64,000 nt of DNA from Macropodus opercularis (taxonomy: Eukaryota > Chordata > Actinopteri > Anabantiformes > Osphronemidae): NCBI GenBank assembly GCA_030770545.1, contig CM061106.1, positions 12,408,501 to 12,472,500 on the forward strand. The letters are read 5' to 3'. The translations under genes and the position numbers were made by a program. Within the stretch, counting starts at the first letter, position 1; each line of letters opens with the position of its first letter. Below, in pieces: positions 22,032 to 33,790 of this stretch. Under the pieces are notes generated by a model that saw only the letters and a program-made list of their open reading frames with translations, did not search any database and was not told the DNA's origin.

Positions 22032-23727
22032 ATAATACAGCACACAAGCGTCTCTCTCTCTCAAGGAGCCCGGCTTCACGTAGACGTCGTAGTCGCTGTA
22101 GCATAATCACAATCTCACAATTGGAATGACCTGAGAACAAACACAACATTTGGTTATGAATTCATAAAACCTGAGTTGACCTCACAGTTGACTGTAACAC
22201 AAACAAACACTTACCATAATCAGCTGTAGGCCCTAAATGGCTGATAGTGGTGACAAGCGAGTAACAAGCTGTCTGGAAAATAGCACAGTTAACAAACAAC
22301 CATTAGATTTACACATTCAATAGTCCAGCAAATGTATTTTACCACTTACTTTCTAAGTGTCTCACTATAATCATTGTTATCACATCATTGTGTAATGAAC
22401 CGGGCCTTTACTGAAGCTCTGCCCTACCTCCAGATGGCTGCTGGAAATCATCAGTTCACGTGACAACTCCATGGGCGTCCTCACTTTCACCATCTTGTTG
22501 CCATTGAACTCGGTGCGTCTGAGTTCCAGGATCAAGACACTGTGGACCCAAAGAGATGGAGGAGAGGTGGTCAAATCACTCACTCAAAAAGGAAGTTAAG
22601 TGGAGGAAGCTGCTGCGATGAGGTCTCTAGACATTTGGGATGAGAAATAGGATGTTACTCACTTTGGCAGGGTCAACAACGACCACTGCTCCACTGACTC
22701 CTCATTTCCACAGCTGCACTTGTTTAAGCACTGGAAACACGGGAGAAGAAGCTTTTAGCTGAAACCTTACAATTGATCAAACGCACAAACAGCTTTGGTT
22801 TCTATCTTTGCTGAGTGTTGGGGCTGAGGCGTACTGTCAGGTAGTCGTCCAGACACTGCTGGACTGACCCTCCTGGACTCCACGTGGGGTCCAGGAAAAA
22901 GCTCTTGCAGTCGTGGTGAGTCGGTAGCTGCTGCCCACACCTGCACAATAACATGACAGCTCAAAGTTATAATATATCTTATTCATAGGTTCAACTAGTA
23001 CATGTCCACATCACTATGAGACTATAAAGAGTTCATACCGACTGCAGGTCACGGTGCTCAAGACCTCAACAGAGATGTGAGCAGCGACAGGACATGCGTA
23101 CGAGAGCCCAAGAGCGTTGGCTGCTCTCTGCAGATCAAGGGAAACCAACTGCAGCATGTCCAGCACCGACATGACCAACAAAAAGCAGTCCTGCAAAGAA
23201 ACGGCGTTTTAGACAGAGGAGTTTAACTACAAAAACATTCTGTACATCACTGTCTGCTCTGTAGCACAAACAAGACGTGCACCAACATTTGGTCCGTCCT
23301 TGGCAAAGGTCGGCTCGTACTGCGCAACCGTGTGCTTCAGGGCTTCCAGGACCTCTGTCTTCTCATCGATGTCATTTGAGAAGCCAAGACGGACAAGTTC
23401 GCCAAACAACCTGGAAAGAGCAGGTGAAGAAATGAGGATGGTCCTCATGCTGACTGGTAATGTTAGTGGACAAACCAACGTCTGTGCTACGCTGCGGACC
23501 AGCTGCTGTACCTCATGGTGGAGCTGGTGCTGGCAACCTCAACCTGAACACTGAACTCCTCCATGAAAGGCTTCAGCCACAGGAGGAACTGGACGGCAGC
23601 GTTCACGAAGCAGGTATCGCCGAGGTTGGGTAACCTGAAACATGACAAACATCACGTGTCCTTTTCCACAGATGAAGACTCACAATAAACTATAACCTCA
23701 CGCACAGAACACGCGTGGAGTCATCAG

Positions 23728-24708
23728 GTGTATGTGACACTCGATGACGTACCCGCGACAAACCGCTCATATGGGGAGAGAGGCCTGAAGGTGGAAGAGA
23801 CAGAGACACACACGTTACTCTACTAATGCTACAGCAATGAAGTCATCAATAATAAACAACAACAATATCATGTGGAACATTAAACATACGTGTGCTCTGA
23901 GGAGGCCGGTGCTGCAGCAGGAGACAACTGTGTGGTGTCTGTTCCAAACACAGAAACTCAGTTCAACACAACAAATACATATATAATACACATATTCCAG
24001 CTTTAGCCCCTGGAACTTTGAATCTATGTCCTTGTGGACTCACACCTGGAAAACGTCTCCTATACTGTTTAATGGCAGAACTTAATGGCTGAGCGGCAGC
24101 AAACGTTGAAAATAAGAGACAAGGACTAAAGTTTATGGAATAATTCATATGGAAATTCAATATACAATTTGGTAGTTTCATCTGAGAATGCATTTGGCAA
24201 TTCAATATCAAAAGTTTCAATAAAAGCTTAATCAACTGTATTTGGAAAAGTCACTTTTTACTAATGATTTGCTATTTGAACTACGAGTCTGATAAGATGA
24301 AAAGTAAAGCGACAATAAACTCTCTCTCTCTTCAAAAATGTCTAGAGGGAGTGAAAAACTGCTTTTGTAACACGAGCTTTTTGATAAAATATATATATAT
24401 ATATATATATTATTACGTTATTATATTAAAAGAGTTAGAATAAAGCACAGTACAACATGTTTGCTAACGCTAGTCCGGGCTGTACAAATAGCAGAAGCTA
24501 ACTCGGTCCTTTGCTCTGTTCAGCCGTCACTTACATAAAATACCAGATTTCACCGCCTTCTCGGTTCCGGAGCCCAGATGTAACTTTACGAACCGGCACC
24601 AAAACGTAAGCGGTCCAGACTAAGATGGGGGCGATCTACGCTGGTGCCTTTCTGAGCTACGCTAATACACAAGCTAGCGCTAGCCACATTAGCCGCTAGC
24701 CGTTAGCT
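23728..24708. repeat. Segmental duplication, copy 1 (5' flank of the USP pseudogene)
   Basis: This segment is nearly identical to 43455-44346 in the same orientation, about 19.7 kb away. It holds the region upstream (minus sense) of the USP cysteine-box exon, including two exon-like blocks, an AT microsatellite at about 24391-24412 and a GC-rich stretch with GCTAGC repeats at 24560-24708 that may be a former promoter. Copy 2 lacks about 100 bases (24060-24160 region), replaced by a TA tract. Confidence 0.85.
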
Positions 24709-25505
24709 GCACTTTGACTCCAGTGTGACACGTGTGATGGTGCGTTCGAGGCCTCCTTACTTCCAGACAAACCGCTGTGGGAGCCGCGAAGATGCTGAAG
24801 TCCACCGTCTGCCTGTTGACAATGAGCAGACGCACGCGATGATTAAGCGTCAAACCATCTTAGACTGGATATTTGTTTTATATTATTTCATAACACTTAG
24901 AAATATAGATTCATATTCGCAGTAACATATTAAAACGCAAACAAAAACTGACTGAAAACCTTTGATTTCACCTGGTTTCTTCTCTCAGGGCTTCCTCAAT
25001 AATAAAGTTTAGCAGACAGCCCACTTTTATTTATCTAGTAACATATTAAAATGCAAACAAACAAATCTGGCTTCTCCTCTGTTCAAAATAGATCAAGATA
25101 CATTTGATTAGACATATTAGTAAAAACATCAAGATTTCTCAATGCACAAAGTCAAACAAACAGTTCGGGTCAATAAATTCAGACACTTACCCTCCAGCGT
25201 CTGAGCAGACGCGCTATCTGTCCAAAAAAACAATGCATTACAGCCTTTGTTGGAAAGTAAAATCAAACAAAATAATATGTGTGATATCAAGTATGAAAGG
25301 TGTGTAGTTGTAGTTGTAGTTGTAGTTGTTGTTGTTGTTGTGGCGCAATGAAGCAAAGCTGGTCGTTAGTCTTTCTCTCTCTGAAAACCTTTGAGTTACT
25401 GAGGGAACGCAAAAATCTCTGTCTGATACAGGTTAAGATGCAATTTATTGAATCTCTTGCTGGTGGAGGTTTGTCAGTAGGAAACGACTTAGCACAAAGC
25501 TACTA
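24709..25505. other. No gene seen; GTT microsatellite
   Basis: AT-rich DNA with a GTAGTT/GTT simple repeat at about 25305-25341. No supported coding region. Confidence 0.5.
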
Positions 25506-25507
25506 AA

Positions 25508-26621
25508 TAGTCATGGCCAAAAATATCAGCACCCTTGCAATTCTGTCAGAACACGCAACACTTGTGTGGACAATATATGCAACCAGTTTGTGTTGTGTGT
25601 CACACTGAGCATGGAGAAAAGAAACAAGTGTAAAGAGCTGTCTGGGGAAAAACATGGACAATGTCAAGGCTACAAGTCCATCGGCAGAGATCTGAATGTT
25701 CCAACATCATCCAGAGGTTTTACAGCCCGTGGCTCTGTAGCGAACCTCCCTGGACGTCGAAGGGCAAAATGAACGAAAAATTACAATGAAGGATTGTTGG
25801 AATGGTGGGTAAAGAATCCCATTAACCTCCTAACAAATCCAAGCTGATCTGCAGACACAGGGCACAACAGTGTCAGCTCAGCCCAGGAGGCACCACTGCT
25901 GACACAAAGGCAGAAAAAGCAAGACTGCAGTTTGACAAAACCACAGTCCGTCTGGGAGAACGTGCTGTGGACAGATGAGACAAAAGCAGAGCTTTCTGGT
26001 AAAGGACATCATGGCATGTTTACAGAAGAAGAAATGAGGCCTTCAAAGAAAAGAACACAGTCCCTGCAGTCACACGTGGTGGAGGCTCAAAGATGTTCTG
26101 GGGTTGCTGTGCTGCTTCTGCCACTGGAGGCCTTGACTGTGTGAACGCTGTCATGAAATCTGACGATGAACAAAGAATTTTGGGGCCCAGCGTCGTGGCC
26201 AGTGTCAGAAAGCTGCGTCTCCACCAGAAGTCCTGGGTCGTCCAGCAGGACAATGACCCCAGACCCACTTCAACAAGCACCAGAAATGGCTCCAAACAAA
26301 GCGCTGGAGTTCTGAAACGACAGCAATGAGTCCAGATCTGACTACCACAGAACCTGTGGAGAGATCTCACAACAGCAGGTGGGAGGAGGCCTCCTTCAAA
26401 TCTGAACCACCTGGAGCAGTTTGCAAAAGAAGAGTGTTACAGGAAGCCATTTATTTTCAGATTTCTTTGTTTGTTTGTTTGTTTTTTGTGTTGTTCCAGT
26501 GCGAACGGAAAGAATAAAGATATAAAATACAAAACATTTGCAAGTGGAACAATTTTCTGAGAGAAGTGTTGCATTTTCTGACACAATCGCAAGGGTGCAA
26601 GTACTTTTGGCCATGACTGTA
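25508..26621 (+). mobile_element. Tc1-like DNA transposon, defective
   Basis: About 50-bp inverted terminal repeats begin with GTCATGGCCAAAA at the left (from 25510) and end with the complement at the right (to about 26618), with TA dinucleotides at both outer edges. The plus strand encodes a broken Tc1/mariner transposase. A helix-turn-helix part (GYKSIGRDLNVP at about 25670-25705) and a DDE part with FWGCCAASATGGLD and VQQDNDP (the second catalytic aspartate region, about 26100-26265) are in shifted frames. The length of about 1.1 kb is somewhat short for full Tc1 copies. The element is inactive. Confidence 0.88.
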
Positions 26622-27023
26622 CATGTTCAGCTTGGAATTTAGCTGCAGTTTCATCATCATGTCAGGAAATAACAGAATGGCATAATGTGGACCTTTGAGA
26701 ACTGAATACTACACCAGTCATGGCTTCACCAGCCTCAGCCTCATCCTTTAAGCACCAATGAGGACACCTATGGGCAGCAATGTTCACCAACACCAGCTCA
26801 CAACAACAGCCTTGTACTTCAACTGCACTTAAATATTTGACGTGGCACTTTCACTTGAGTGCGTAGCTTGTGTTCAGCCTCTAGGCACAGTAGCAGACTA
26901 ATCATATCTTGGTGGTAGATTTTTCTGATATATTTAGCTACTTCATGCTTTTTACATAAATTAATATGCTCGTGTATAATTTTAACCCCCCATCGTTGTT
27001 GGTAGTTTGTAAATTAAAGCAGA
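26622..27023. other. No gene seen
   Basis: Short AT-rich spacer between the Tc1 element and the tandem duplication. Confidence 0.4.
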
Positions 27024-28622
27024 TGTTAGTAACCAACCCTGGAGCTTTGTCTGCTCCACTGTTTCATTTCCTTTCCTTCATTACTGAAGAATGTCTCCAT
27101 CTAGAGGCTAAATCTAAACAACTGGAACCTGAAGTTTAGTCCGTTTACAGGCGTTTCTACCTGTAAAAAAACAGACTCTTTGTATATTTTTGCAGATGTC
27201 ATCTTTTTGCACCGTTGCACCACCTATGCTTTGTAATCCCTGGGAGCTGCTGTAATAATTACATTTCCCAAATGTGGGATCAATAAAGGATTATCTTATC
27301 TTATCTTACCTGTGGGGCCATGAACCCAAACACAGCAACAGAAATTAAAAAGCAGACTCTTTGATAATGGTCTAGACATTATTTGTTGTTCCAGTGGCCA
27401 TTGAAACGTTGGAAAAAAATATAGTCAAAGACAGAAAAGCATAAAAACAAGTGATTTCATGCTCGTTTCTGGGCCACGTGTTTCAACAGGCCGCTGTACA
27501 AGCGCTACCATCAAAGAGCAGCACATCCTCCCAGTCACAAATAAGCATTGACTTGTGCTTCTCAGATGGAGGAACCAGCCCAATAGGTTTACTCACAGCC
27601 AGTGATGCTCAACCTGCAGCTTGGGACACGGCTGCAGACGCCACACAGACCTTAGAAGGCCAATCAGCCTCACGTGTTAATCCTGGCACCATAGCAACAT
27701 GTATGTTGACAGCAAACATTCTAAAAAACCTTAGACTCAACAAACAGCCACAGAAAGAGGTAGGATTATTTGAAGCTCTGCTAAAAATGTGCATTTACTT
27801 TGATTTTCTGTTCAGTTCAACCTAATTGCGTTTAGAAAGATCTTAATTTACTTTAGCTGCTTAGTTCTGGTCAGTGAGGTTTATTAGATTGAATCTGCGT
27901 TGGATGCTTCAGTGTGTTTTACAGGGATCATTATGTTTATTACTGCTTGATTTGGTTAAATGTGAATTGTCAAATATCATAGGACACAGTAATAGAATCA
28001 AGCCTCTGAAAAATATTACTTTGAAGTTTTTAGTGAAACATTTAATTAAGCTGCATTTACCTTCAACTCAAACATGTTTCATGGACACATCTGTAAATAT
28101 TTCCATTCCAATGACGCTGCATCTGTAACAGATAGCTGCTGATGGGACGATGCAGAGTGAGGAGACGTCCCTGCAGGGGTTTATTTGGGCCACGTGTCAA
28201 TTTAAAGCAGCTTCTGCAGCTCTGACCATGTTCATTTCAGCCTGTGCAGACTCTGGCCATTCAGCCTCACGTGTTAATCCTGGCCCATAGCAACATGTAT
28301 GTTGACAGCAAACATTCTAAAAGACCTTAGACTCAACAAACAGCCACAGATAGAGGTAGGATTATTTCAAGCTCTGCTAAAAATGTGCATTTACTTAGAT
28401 TTTCTCTTCAGTTCAACCTAATTGTGTTTAGGAAGATGTTAATTTACTTTAGCTGCTTAGTTCAGGTCAGTGAGTTTTATTAGTTTGAATCTGCGTTGGA
28501 TGCTTCAGTGTGATTTACAGGAATCATTATGTTTATTACTGCTTGATTTGGTTAAATGTGAATTTGCAAATATCATAGGACACAGTAATAGAATCAAGCC
28601 TCTGAAAAATATTACTATGAAG
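27024..28622. repeat. Tandem duplication, copy A
   Basis: From about 27024 this unit matches 30243 onward with very few differences and an offset near 3.2 kb. It contains a LINE-type 3' tail (27190-27310, GGGATCAATAAAGGATTATC followed by TTATC repeats). It also has an open frame of 124 codons (27451-27825) and two internal copies of a ~360-400 bp subrepeat (starting about 27666 and 28264). The 124-codon frame has no recognisable domain. In copy B a missing base truncates it to 80 codons, so it is unlikely to be a real gene. Confidence 0.8.
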
Positions 28623-30242
28623 TGTAGTGGTCAGAGATGTCCCAACTCAGAAGAATTCAAGCCGAGGCAGCATTAGGTTCAAATAATCAAACATGAATTT
28701 ATTTTCAGTGGTTAGATGAGAAAATATGCAAAGACAGGAAAACAAAGTCACCTCTCTCTCCTGCGGGAGACGCTCACAGACGCGTGGGGAAGGATGGAGC
28801 CCAGGCTGGGAGACGCTGGCTGTGTCTCCCGGCACGGCTCCCATCTCCCCCGTCTCCCTCTAAAGAGGTCGTTTTTAAACCCTGAACATGTGTCAAAATG
28901 TGAAGATTTCATACCAAGAATTGTTTGTCCAAATTCCTTTGTTCAACAGCTCAGACTGTTTTGTCTAAAAGCCAGATTGTCTTCGGACCCAAGGCCAGCA
29001 AGTCTGCACAGCCCAGACAGGACCTGTTCTACTCTATTCTAAACCCTTTAGCCTGAACTAAATGTATATGTGCTAAATATATATATTCAACTACAAATAT
29101 CTTTATATGCATGAACTTTTTCTACTACAGTCCCCCCTCTGGGGCTTCCTAGAGCCCCACCAAAGCCGAATTAGTCATGTAGTAACTTAACTTTATCCTA
29201 AATTTGAAAAAACCTTAATCTAATTAAATGGAAAACAACAGAAAAGGAAACAGCTAAAAGACAGAAACCCAAACCAAACACTTGAACATTCTCAACTTCT
29301 TTACAACCAAACTTGCATTTTCTCTTTCTCTGACACTTCTCTTTCTCAAACACAATGTCCCATTAACCCACAAAGCCCAGAGTCCGAGAGACGTCTCTGT
29401 GGTCTGAAGTCATCTCCTTCCTTCTGTATCGCGTCATACTGGTGTCACCCTAAAACCTCAGTCAGTGTTGTTTTCTTCACTGGTTACTGACCACAGGTCC
29501 CTATTGGTTCCTGCAATTAGATACCCAGGCTGCTGACATAAGGCGTTGGTCACCCTCTATGACGGACTGGACACCTTTTGGAACACAGAGACATTAAGAG
29601 CATCTGGTGGGTCCAAAGGAATCGACAGTGTCAGTTAGAGACCCCTCATCCATTCAGTAGACTCTGGATCTCCTCTGGTCTCTCTGCGAAAACAACACTG
29701 GAACAGACACTCGTGTGTATATTAATGATCTGATCATTGGTTATTAGCATCAGTTATCATTGGTATCAGACACTCAGTCCTGCTAAAAGCAATTATCCAG
29801 TGATGTTTCCCTCGTTCTCACACACACACAACATGAATTTATTTTCAGTGGTGAGATGAGAAAATATGCAAAGACAGGAAAACAAAGTCACCTCTCTCTC
29901 CTGCGGGAGACGCTCACAGACGCGTGGGGAAGGACGGAGCCCAGGCACAGCTCACATCTCCCCCGTCTCCCTCTAAAGAGGTGGTTTTTAAACCCTGAAC
30001 ATGCGTCAAAATGTGAAGATTTCATACCAAGAATTGTTTGTCCAAATTCCTTTGTTCAACAGCTCAGACTGTTTTGTCTAAAAGCCAGATTGTCTTCGGA
30101 CCCAAGGCCAGCAAGTCTGCACAGCCTGGACAGGACCTGTTCTACTCTATTCTAAACCCTTTAGCCTGAACTAAATGTATATGTGCTAAATATATATATT
30201 CCACTACAAATATCTTTATATGCATGAACTTTTTCTACTACA
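28623..30242 (-). mobile_element. LTR retroelement remnant with two LTRs
   Basis: A 507-bp LTR at 28623-29129 starts TGTAGTGG and ends CTACTACA, so it has TG...CA ends and an inverted terminus. A second copy at about 29831-30242 is very similar but lacks roughly the first 68 bases. On the minus strand an AATAAA lies near the 3' end of the LTR, and a purine-rich tract with a run of six G lies immediately before it (29130-29145). This supports minus orientation with a polypurine tract. The ~700 bp between the LTRs encodes no recognisable gag, pol or env. A fragment of the internal part also occurs at about 21640-21720. Divergent pieces of the same LTR family are at 41524-41650 and 59425-59500. 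Confidence 0.7.
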
Positions 30243-31680
30243 GTAGTAACGAACCCTGGAGCTTTGCCTGCTCCACTGTTTCATTTCCTTTCCTTCATTA
30301 CTGAAGAATGTCTCCATCTAGAGGCTAAATCTAAACAACTGGAACCTGAAGTTTAGTCCGTTTACAGGCGTTTCTACCTGTAAAAAAACAGACTCTTTGT
30401 ATATTTTTGCACATGTCATCTTTTTGCACCGTTGCACCACCTATGCTTTGTAATCCCTGGGAGCTGCTGTAATAATTACATTTCCCAAATGTGGGATCAA
30501 TAAAGGATTATCTTATCTTATCTTACCTGTGGGGCCATGAACCCAAACACAGCAACAGAAATTAAAAAGCAGACTCTTTGATAATGGTCTAGACATTATT
30601 TGTTGTTCCAGTGGCCATTGAAACGTTGGAAAAAAATATAGTCAAAGACAGAAAAGCATAAAAACAAGTGATTTCATGCTCGTTTCTGGGCCACGTGTTT
30701 CAACAGGCCGCTGTACAAGCGCTACCATCAAAGAGCAGCACATCCTCCCAGTCACAAATAAGCATTGACTTGTGCTTCTCAGATGGAGGAACCAGCCCAA
30801 TAGGTTTACTCACAGCCAGTGATGCTCAACCTGCAGCTTGGGACACGGCTGCAGACGCCACACAGACCTTAGAAGGCCAATCAGCCTCACGTGTTAATCC
30901 TGGCCCATAGCAACATGTATGTTGACAGCAAACATTCTAAAAAACCTTAGACTCAACAAACAGCCACAGAAAGAGGTAGGATTATTTGAAGCTCTGCTAA
31001 AAATGTGCATTTACTTTGATTTTCTGTTCAGTTCAACCTAATTGCGTTTAGAAAGATCTTAATTTACTTTAGCTGCTTAGTTCTGGTCAGTGAGGTTTAT
31101 TAGATTGAATCTGCGTTGGATTCTTCAGTGTGTTTTACAGGGATCATTATGTTTATTACTGCTTGATTTGGTTAAATGTGAATTGTCAAATATCATAGGA
31201 CACAGTAATAGAATCAAGCCTCTGAAAAATATTACTTTGAAGTTTTTAGTGAAACATTTAATTAAGCTGCATTTACCTTCAACTCAAACATGTTTCATGG
31301 ACACATCTGTAAATATTTCCATTCCAATGACGCTGCATCTGTAACAGATAGGTGCTGATGGGACAATGCAGAGTGAGGAGACGTCCCTGCAGGGGTTTAT
31401 TTGGGCCACGTGTCAATTTAAAGCAGCTTCTGCAGCTCTGACCATGTTCATTTCAGCCTGTGCAGACTCTGGCCATTCAGCCTCACGTGTTAATCCTGGC
31501 CCATAGCAACATGTATGTTGACAGCAAACATTCTAAAAAACCTTAGACTCAACAAACAGCGACAGAAAGAGGTAGGATTATTTGAAGCTCTGCTAAAAAT
31601 GTGCATTTACTTAGATTTTCTGTTCAGTTCAACCTATTTGTGTTTAGGAAGATGTTAAGTTACTTTAGCTATGTAGCTTT
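30243..31680. repeat. Tandem duplication, copy B
   Basis: This unit repeats copy A with about 98-99 percent identity by eye, including the LINE-type tail (30430-30525) and both subrepeats (from about 30887 and 31480). It starts directly at the end of the LTR element, with GTAGTAAC corresponding to GTTAGTAAC in copy A. Confidence 0.8.
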
Positions 31681-32711
31681 GTCAAGTCAGTGACTTGATT
31701 TGACTAAAGCTCGGACTCTGAGAGGAACCAGGTCATAGATGCTGGTTTTTCGGGTTTAAAGTTAGGCCTGAGAGTTGACAGTTGTGTAAATCTATCGTTG
31801 TCCACGGCCTCGGTTTCTCCGGCAGAATGAACACGTCCAGACAAAGTCACGCAGTCAAGTCCACAACACTGGCTGCAGACAGGAAGCGTTGCTATGGCGA
31901 CGCTTTGTTAGGTTCAGGCCTCCCTCTGGTCTCCACAAGTATAATGAGCTTGAACAATGATCTGTTTGTGTGGGACTGTGTTGATATATAAATAATGTTA
32001 TGGTTCCTTATCATTATGCTATGTGATAAGTTCAAGTACACTCATATAAAGTAAAGCACATAAATGGCTGCAGCGTCACAACGCTGCTGTTCCTGTGACG
32101 TAGCCAGAGCTGAATTAATTGGGTTTAGCAGTTACTGTAAGTTAATGGTACAAACTGGAGTTTGAGCAGCGAACATGACGTCCACCTGCGCCAGAGGAAA
32201 CCACAACAGCACAACGTTAGGCCGCAGGTGGGAGCAAGCCAGTTAAAAAGGGAAAAGCCAGGGTTTGATTCATTAAAATCCCCAGAGTCAACATCGCGTT
32301 ACAGCACAACGACCCGTTCAAATACACGATCGTCGACATCTCTGACAGAATAGCAGCATGTTGTACTAACACTGACTACAGAGCAGTGGAAGGCGCTTCT
32401 GTTCTCCAGCCTGACGTATTGAACACTAGGTCACAGGCCAAACAACGCGTGACACTGAGGAGAAACGCTCTCACCGAGGTTTTCAACTTCTGTGCACATG
32501 TCAGCCGTCAGTCTGCGTCCACCTAGAAAAGCCTGCATCAGTGTGTTTCTGTTATTAAACACGGATCCAATGTGAAGCTCTGGTTGCTCATCCTGATTAT
32601 TTGATTTGAAATTGAAAATACAATGTTTTTATTTATGTGTCACTGATATTTTATTAAAAAAATTAACTTTAGTATTGTGTCATTACAGATTAGAGAGCGA
32701 AAAAACTCATA
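31681..32711. other. Upstream region of the charged open reading frame
   Basis: No coding region is supported. The stretch contains an RFX-type X-box at 31888-31901. It ends in a plausible splice acceptor (TGTGTCATTACAG, ending near 32688) just before the ATG at 32712, so a 5' exon may lie here. Confidence 0.4.
31888..31901 (-). promoter_or_regulatory. RFX X-box-like motif
   Basis: On the minus strand the 14 bases read GTCGCCATAGCAAC, which fits the X-box consensus (GTNRCC, spacer, RGYAAC) bound by RFX factors that control ciliary and other genes. It lies 0.8 kb upstream of the charged open reading frame. A related but weaker version occurs near 40257-40270. Confidence 0.4.
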
Positions 32712-33377
32712 ATGGAGATATGGAAGAGGATGGAGCAGTTGGTGGAGACGGAGGAGAAATTTGATCTAGAGATGTGGAGAGCCAGTTGGAGATCGGAAGC
32801 CAAGAGGAGAAGGAGGTGGATGGACACACTGGACGTGGTGGAGGAAGTGGAGGAGGAGGAGGAGGAGAAAGAGAAGGAGAATGAGGAGGAAGGGAGAAGG
32901 TGGTTTAGATGGAGAGAGTGGTGGAGCAGAAGGTGGAGTAGGAGAATGACGGCGGAGGAGGAGGAGAAGGCGGCAGCTCGGAAGGAGGAAAAGAAAAGAA
33001 AGAAGGAGGTGAGTCAACAAAAAAAGAGGGAGGAAAAACAGGAAAAAGAACAGAGAAAGAAAGAGGAGGAGGAAGCGAAATTTAATAGAAGTATACAAAC
33101 TTGGATGGCAAAGGAGAAAATAAAGCAAAGAAAGTGGGAGGAAAAACGGGAAAAAGAACAGAGAAAGAAAGAGGAGGAGGAAGCAAAATTTAAAAAAAGT
33201 GTACGAATTTGGATGGAAAAGGAGAAAATAAAGCAAAGAAAGTGGGAAGAAAAAAACTACAGAAATTTGGACTGGGAGTGGGTACTAAAAAAAAGAAGAA
33301 TATCTAAACCCATAGCAGCACAAAAAATTAGAGGTCAAAAAGTATTTGTGCGTGTTAGCGGGTACATGGTGGGGTGA
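32712..33377 (+). CDS. Hypothetical E/K/R-rich protein with 36-residue repeats (221 aa)
   Basis: The frame starts at ATG 32712, shortly after a splice-acceptor-like CATTACAG, and ends at 33377. It encodes a very charged, probably coiled-coil protein rich in Glu, Lys, Arg and Trp. Residues from about 105 onward hold two copies of a 36-residue repeat beginning EKEQRKKEEEEAKF and containing W-M-x-KEKIKQRKWEEK. It has no signal peptide or membrane segment. The C-terminal ~30 residues leave the low-complexity pattern. A donor-like GGTGAGAG overlaps the stop codon, so the exon may splice there instead. The composition resembles trichohyalin- or golgin-like predictions, but I do not recognise a family. 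It may also be only an open frame in purine-rich DNA. Confidence 0.4.
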   Translation: MEIWKRMEQLVETEEKFDLEMWRASWRSEAKRRRRWMDTLDVVEEVEEEEEEKEKENEEEGRRWFRWREWWSRRWSRRMTAEEEEKAAARKEEKKRKKEVSQQKKREEKQEKEQRKKEEEEAKFNRSIQTWMAKEKIKQRKWEEKREKEQRKKEEEEAKFKKSVRIWMEKEKIKQRKWEEKNYRNLDWEWVLKKRRISKPIAAQKIRGQKVFVRVSGYMVG

Positions 33378-33790
33378 GAGGAAAGAAAGAAGAGGGAGGG
33401 GGAGGAGAAGGGGAGGGAGGAGGAGAGGAAAGAAAGAAAAGGTGAGAGAGGAGGAGGAGGAGATGAGGAGGGAGGAGGAGAGGAAAGAAAGAAAAGGTGA
33501 GAGAGGAGGAGGAGATGAGGAGGGAGGAGGAGGAGAGGAAAGAAAAAAACGGTGAGAGAGGAGGAGGAGATGAGGAGGGAGGAGGAGAGGAAAAAAAAAG
33601 GTGAGAGAGGAGGAGGAGATGAGGAGGGAGGAGGAGAGGAAAGAAAAAAAAGGTGAGAGAGGAGGAGGAGGAGATGAGGAGGGAGGAGGAGAGGAAAGAA
33701 AAAAAGGTGAGAGAGGGAGGAGGAGGAGAAAGAAAGAAAAAGGAGGAGGAGGAGGCACAAAAAGAGTGGAAAGAATAACCAAAAAGGGAG
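33378..33790 (+). repeat. GA-rich minisatellite with repeated splice-donor motif
   Basis: About eight units of roughly 47-52 bp, each made of GAGGAGGAG blocks, a GAAAGAAA block and the motif AAAGGTGAGAG. The last motif is a consensus 5' splice site and recurs about six times. The purine strand is on plus. Long open frames on both strands here (S/P/F-rich on minus) are by-products of the repeat. Confidence 0.85.

Larger units (their letters stand above)
19747..23634 (-). pseudogene. USP37-like ubiquitin hydrolase pseudogene with duplicated exons
   Basis: On the minus strand a chain of exons matches a ubiquitin-specific protease. Exon 23634-23512 has the cysteine box LPNLGDTCFVNAAVQFLL, with Cys and Asn in place. 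Exon 23410 to about 23300 has EKTEVLEALKHTVAQYEPTF. Exon 23190-23039 has DCFLLVMSVLDML, where the usual His-Glu of the DxHEF motif is missing, and YACPVAAHISVEVLST. At about 22940-22800 there is a frame with SPGGSVQQCLDDYL. At about 22730-22665 there is CGNEESVEQWSLLTLPK. Exon 22539-22428 has VLILELRR and SRELMISSSH. Degenerate further copies of the last exons occur at 21.3-21.9 kb (the VLIL exon has stops) and 19.75-20.16 kb. No C-terminal histidine box was found. An intact enzyme would remove ubiquitin from substrates. Frameshifts, lost residues and a Penelope-like insertion mark this as a pseudogene. Confidence 0.75.

Noticed and set aside
27451..27825. 124-codon frame as a gene
   Set aside because: No known domain, and the tandem copy (30668-30910) is truncated by a missing base.
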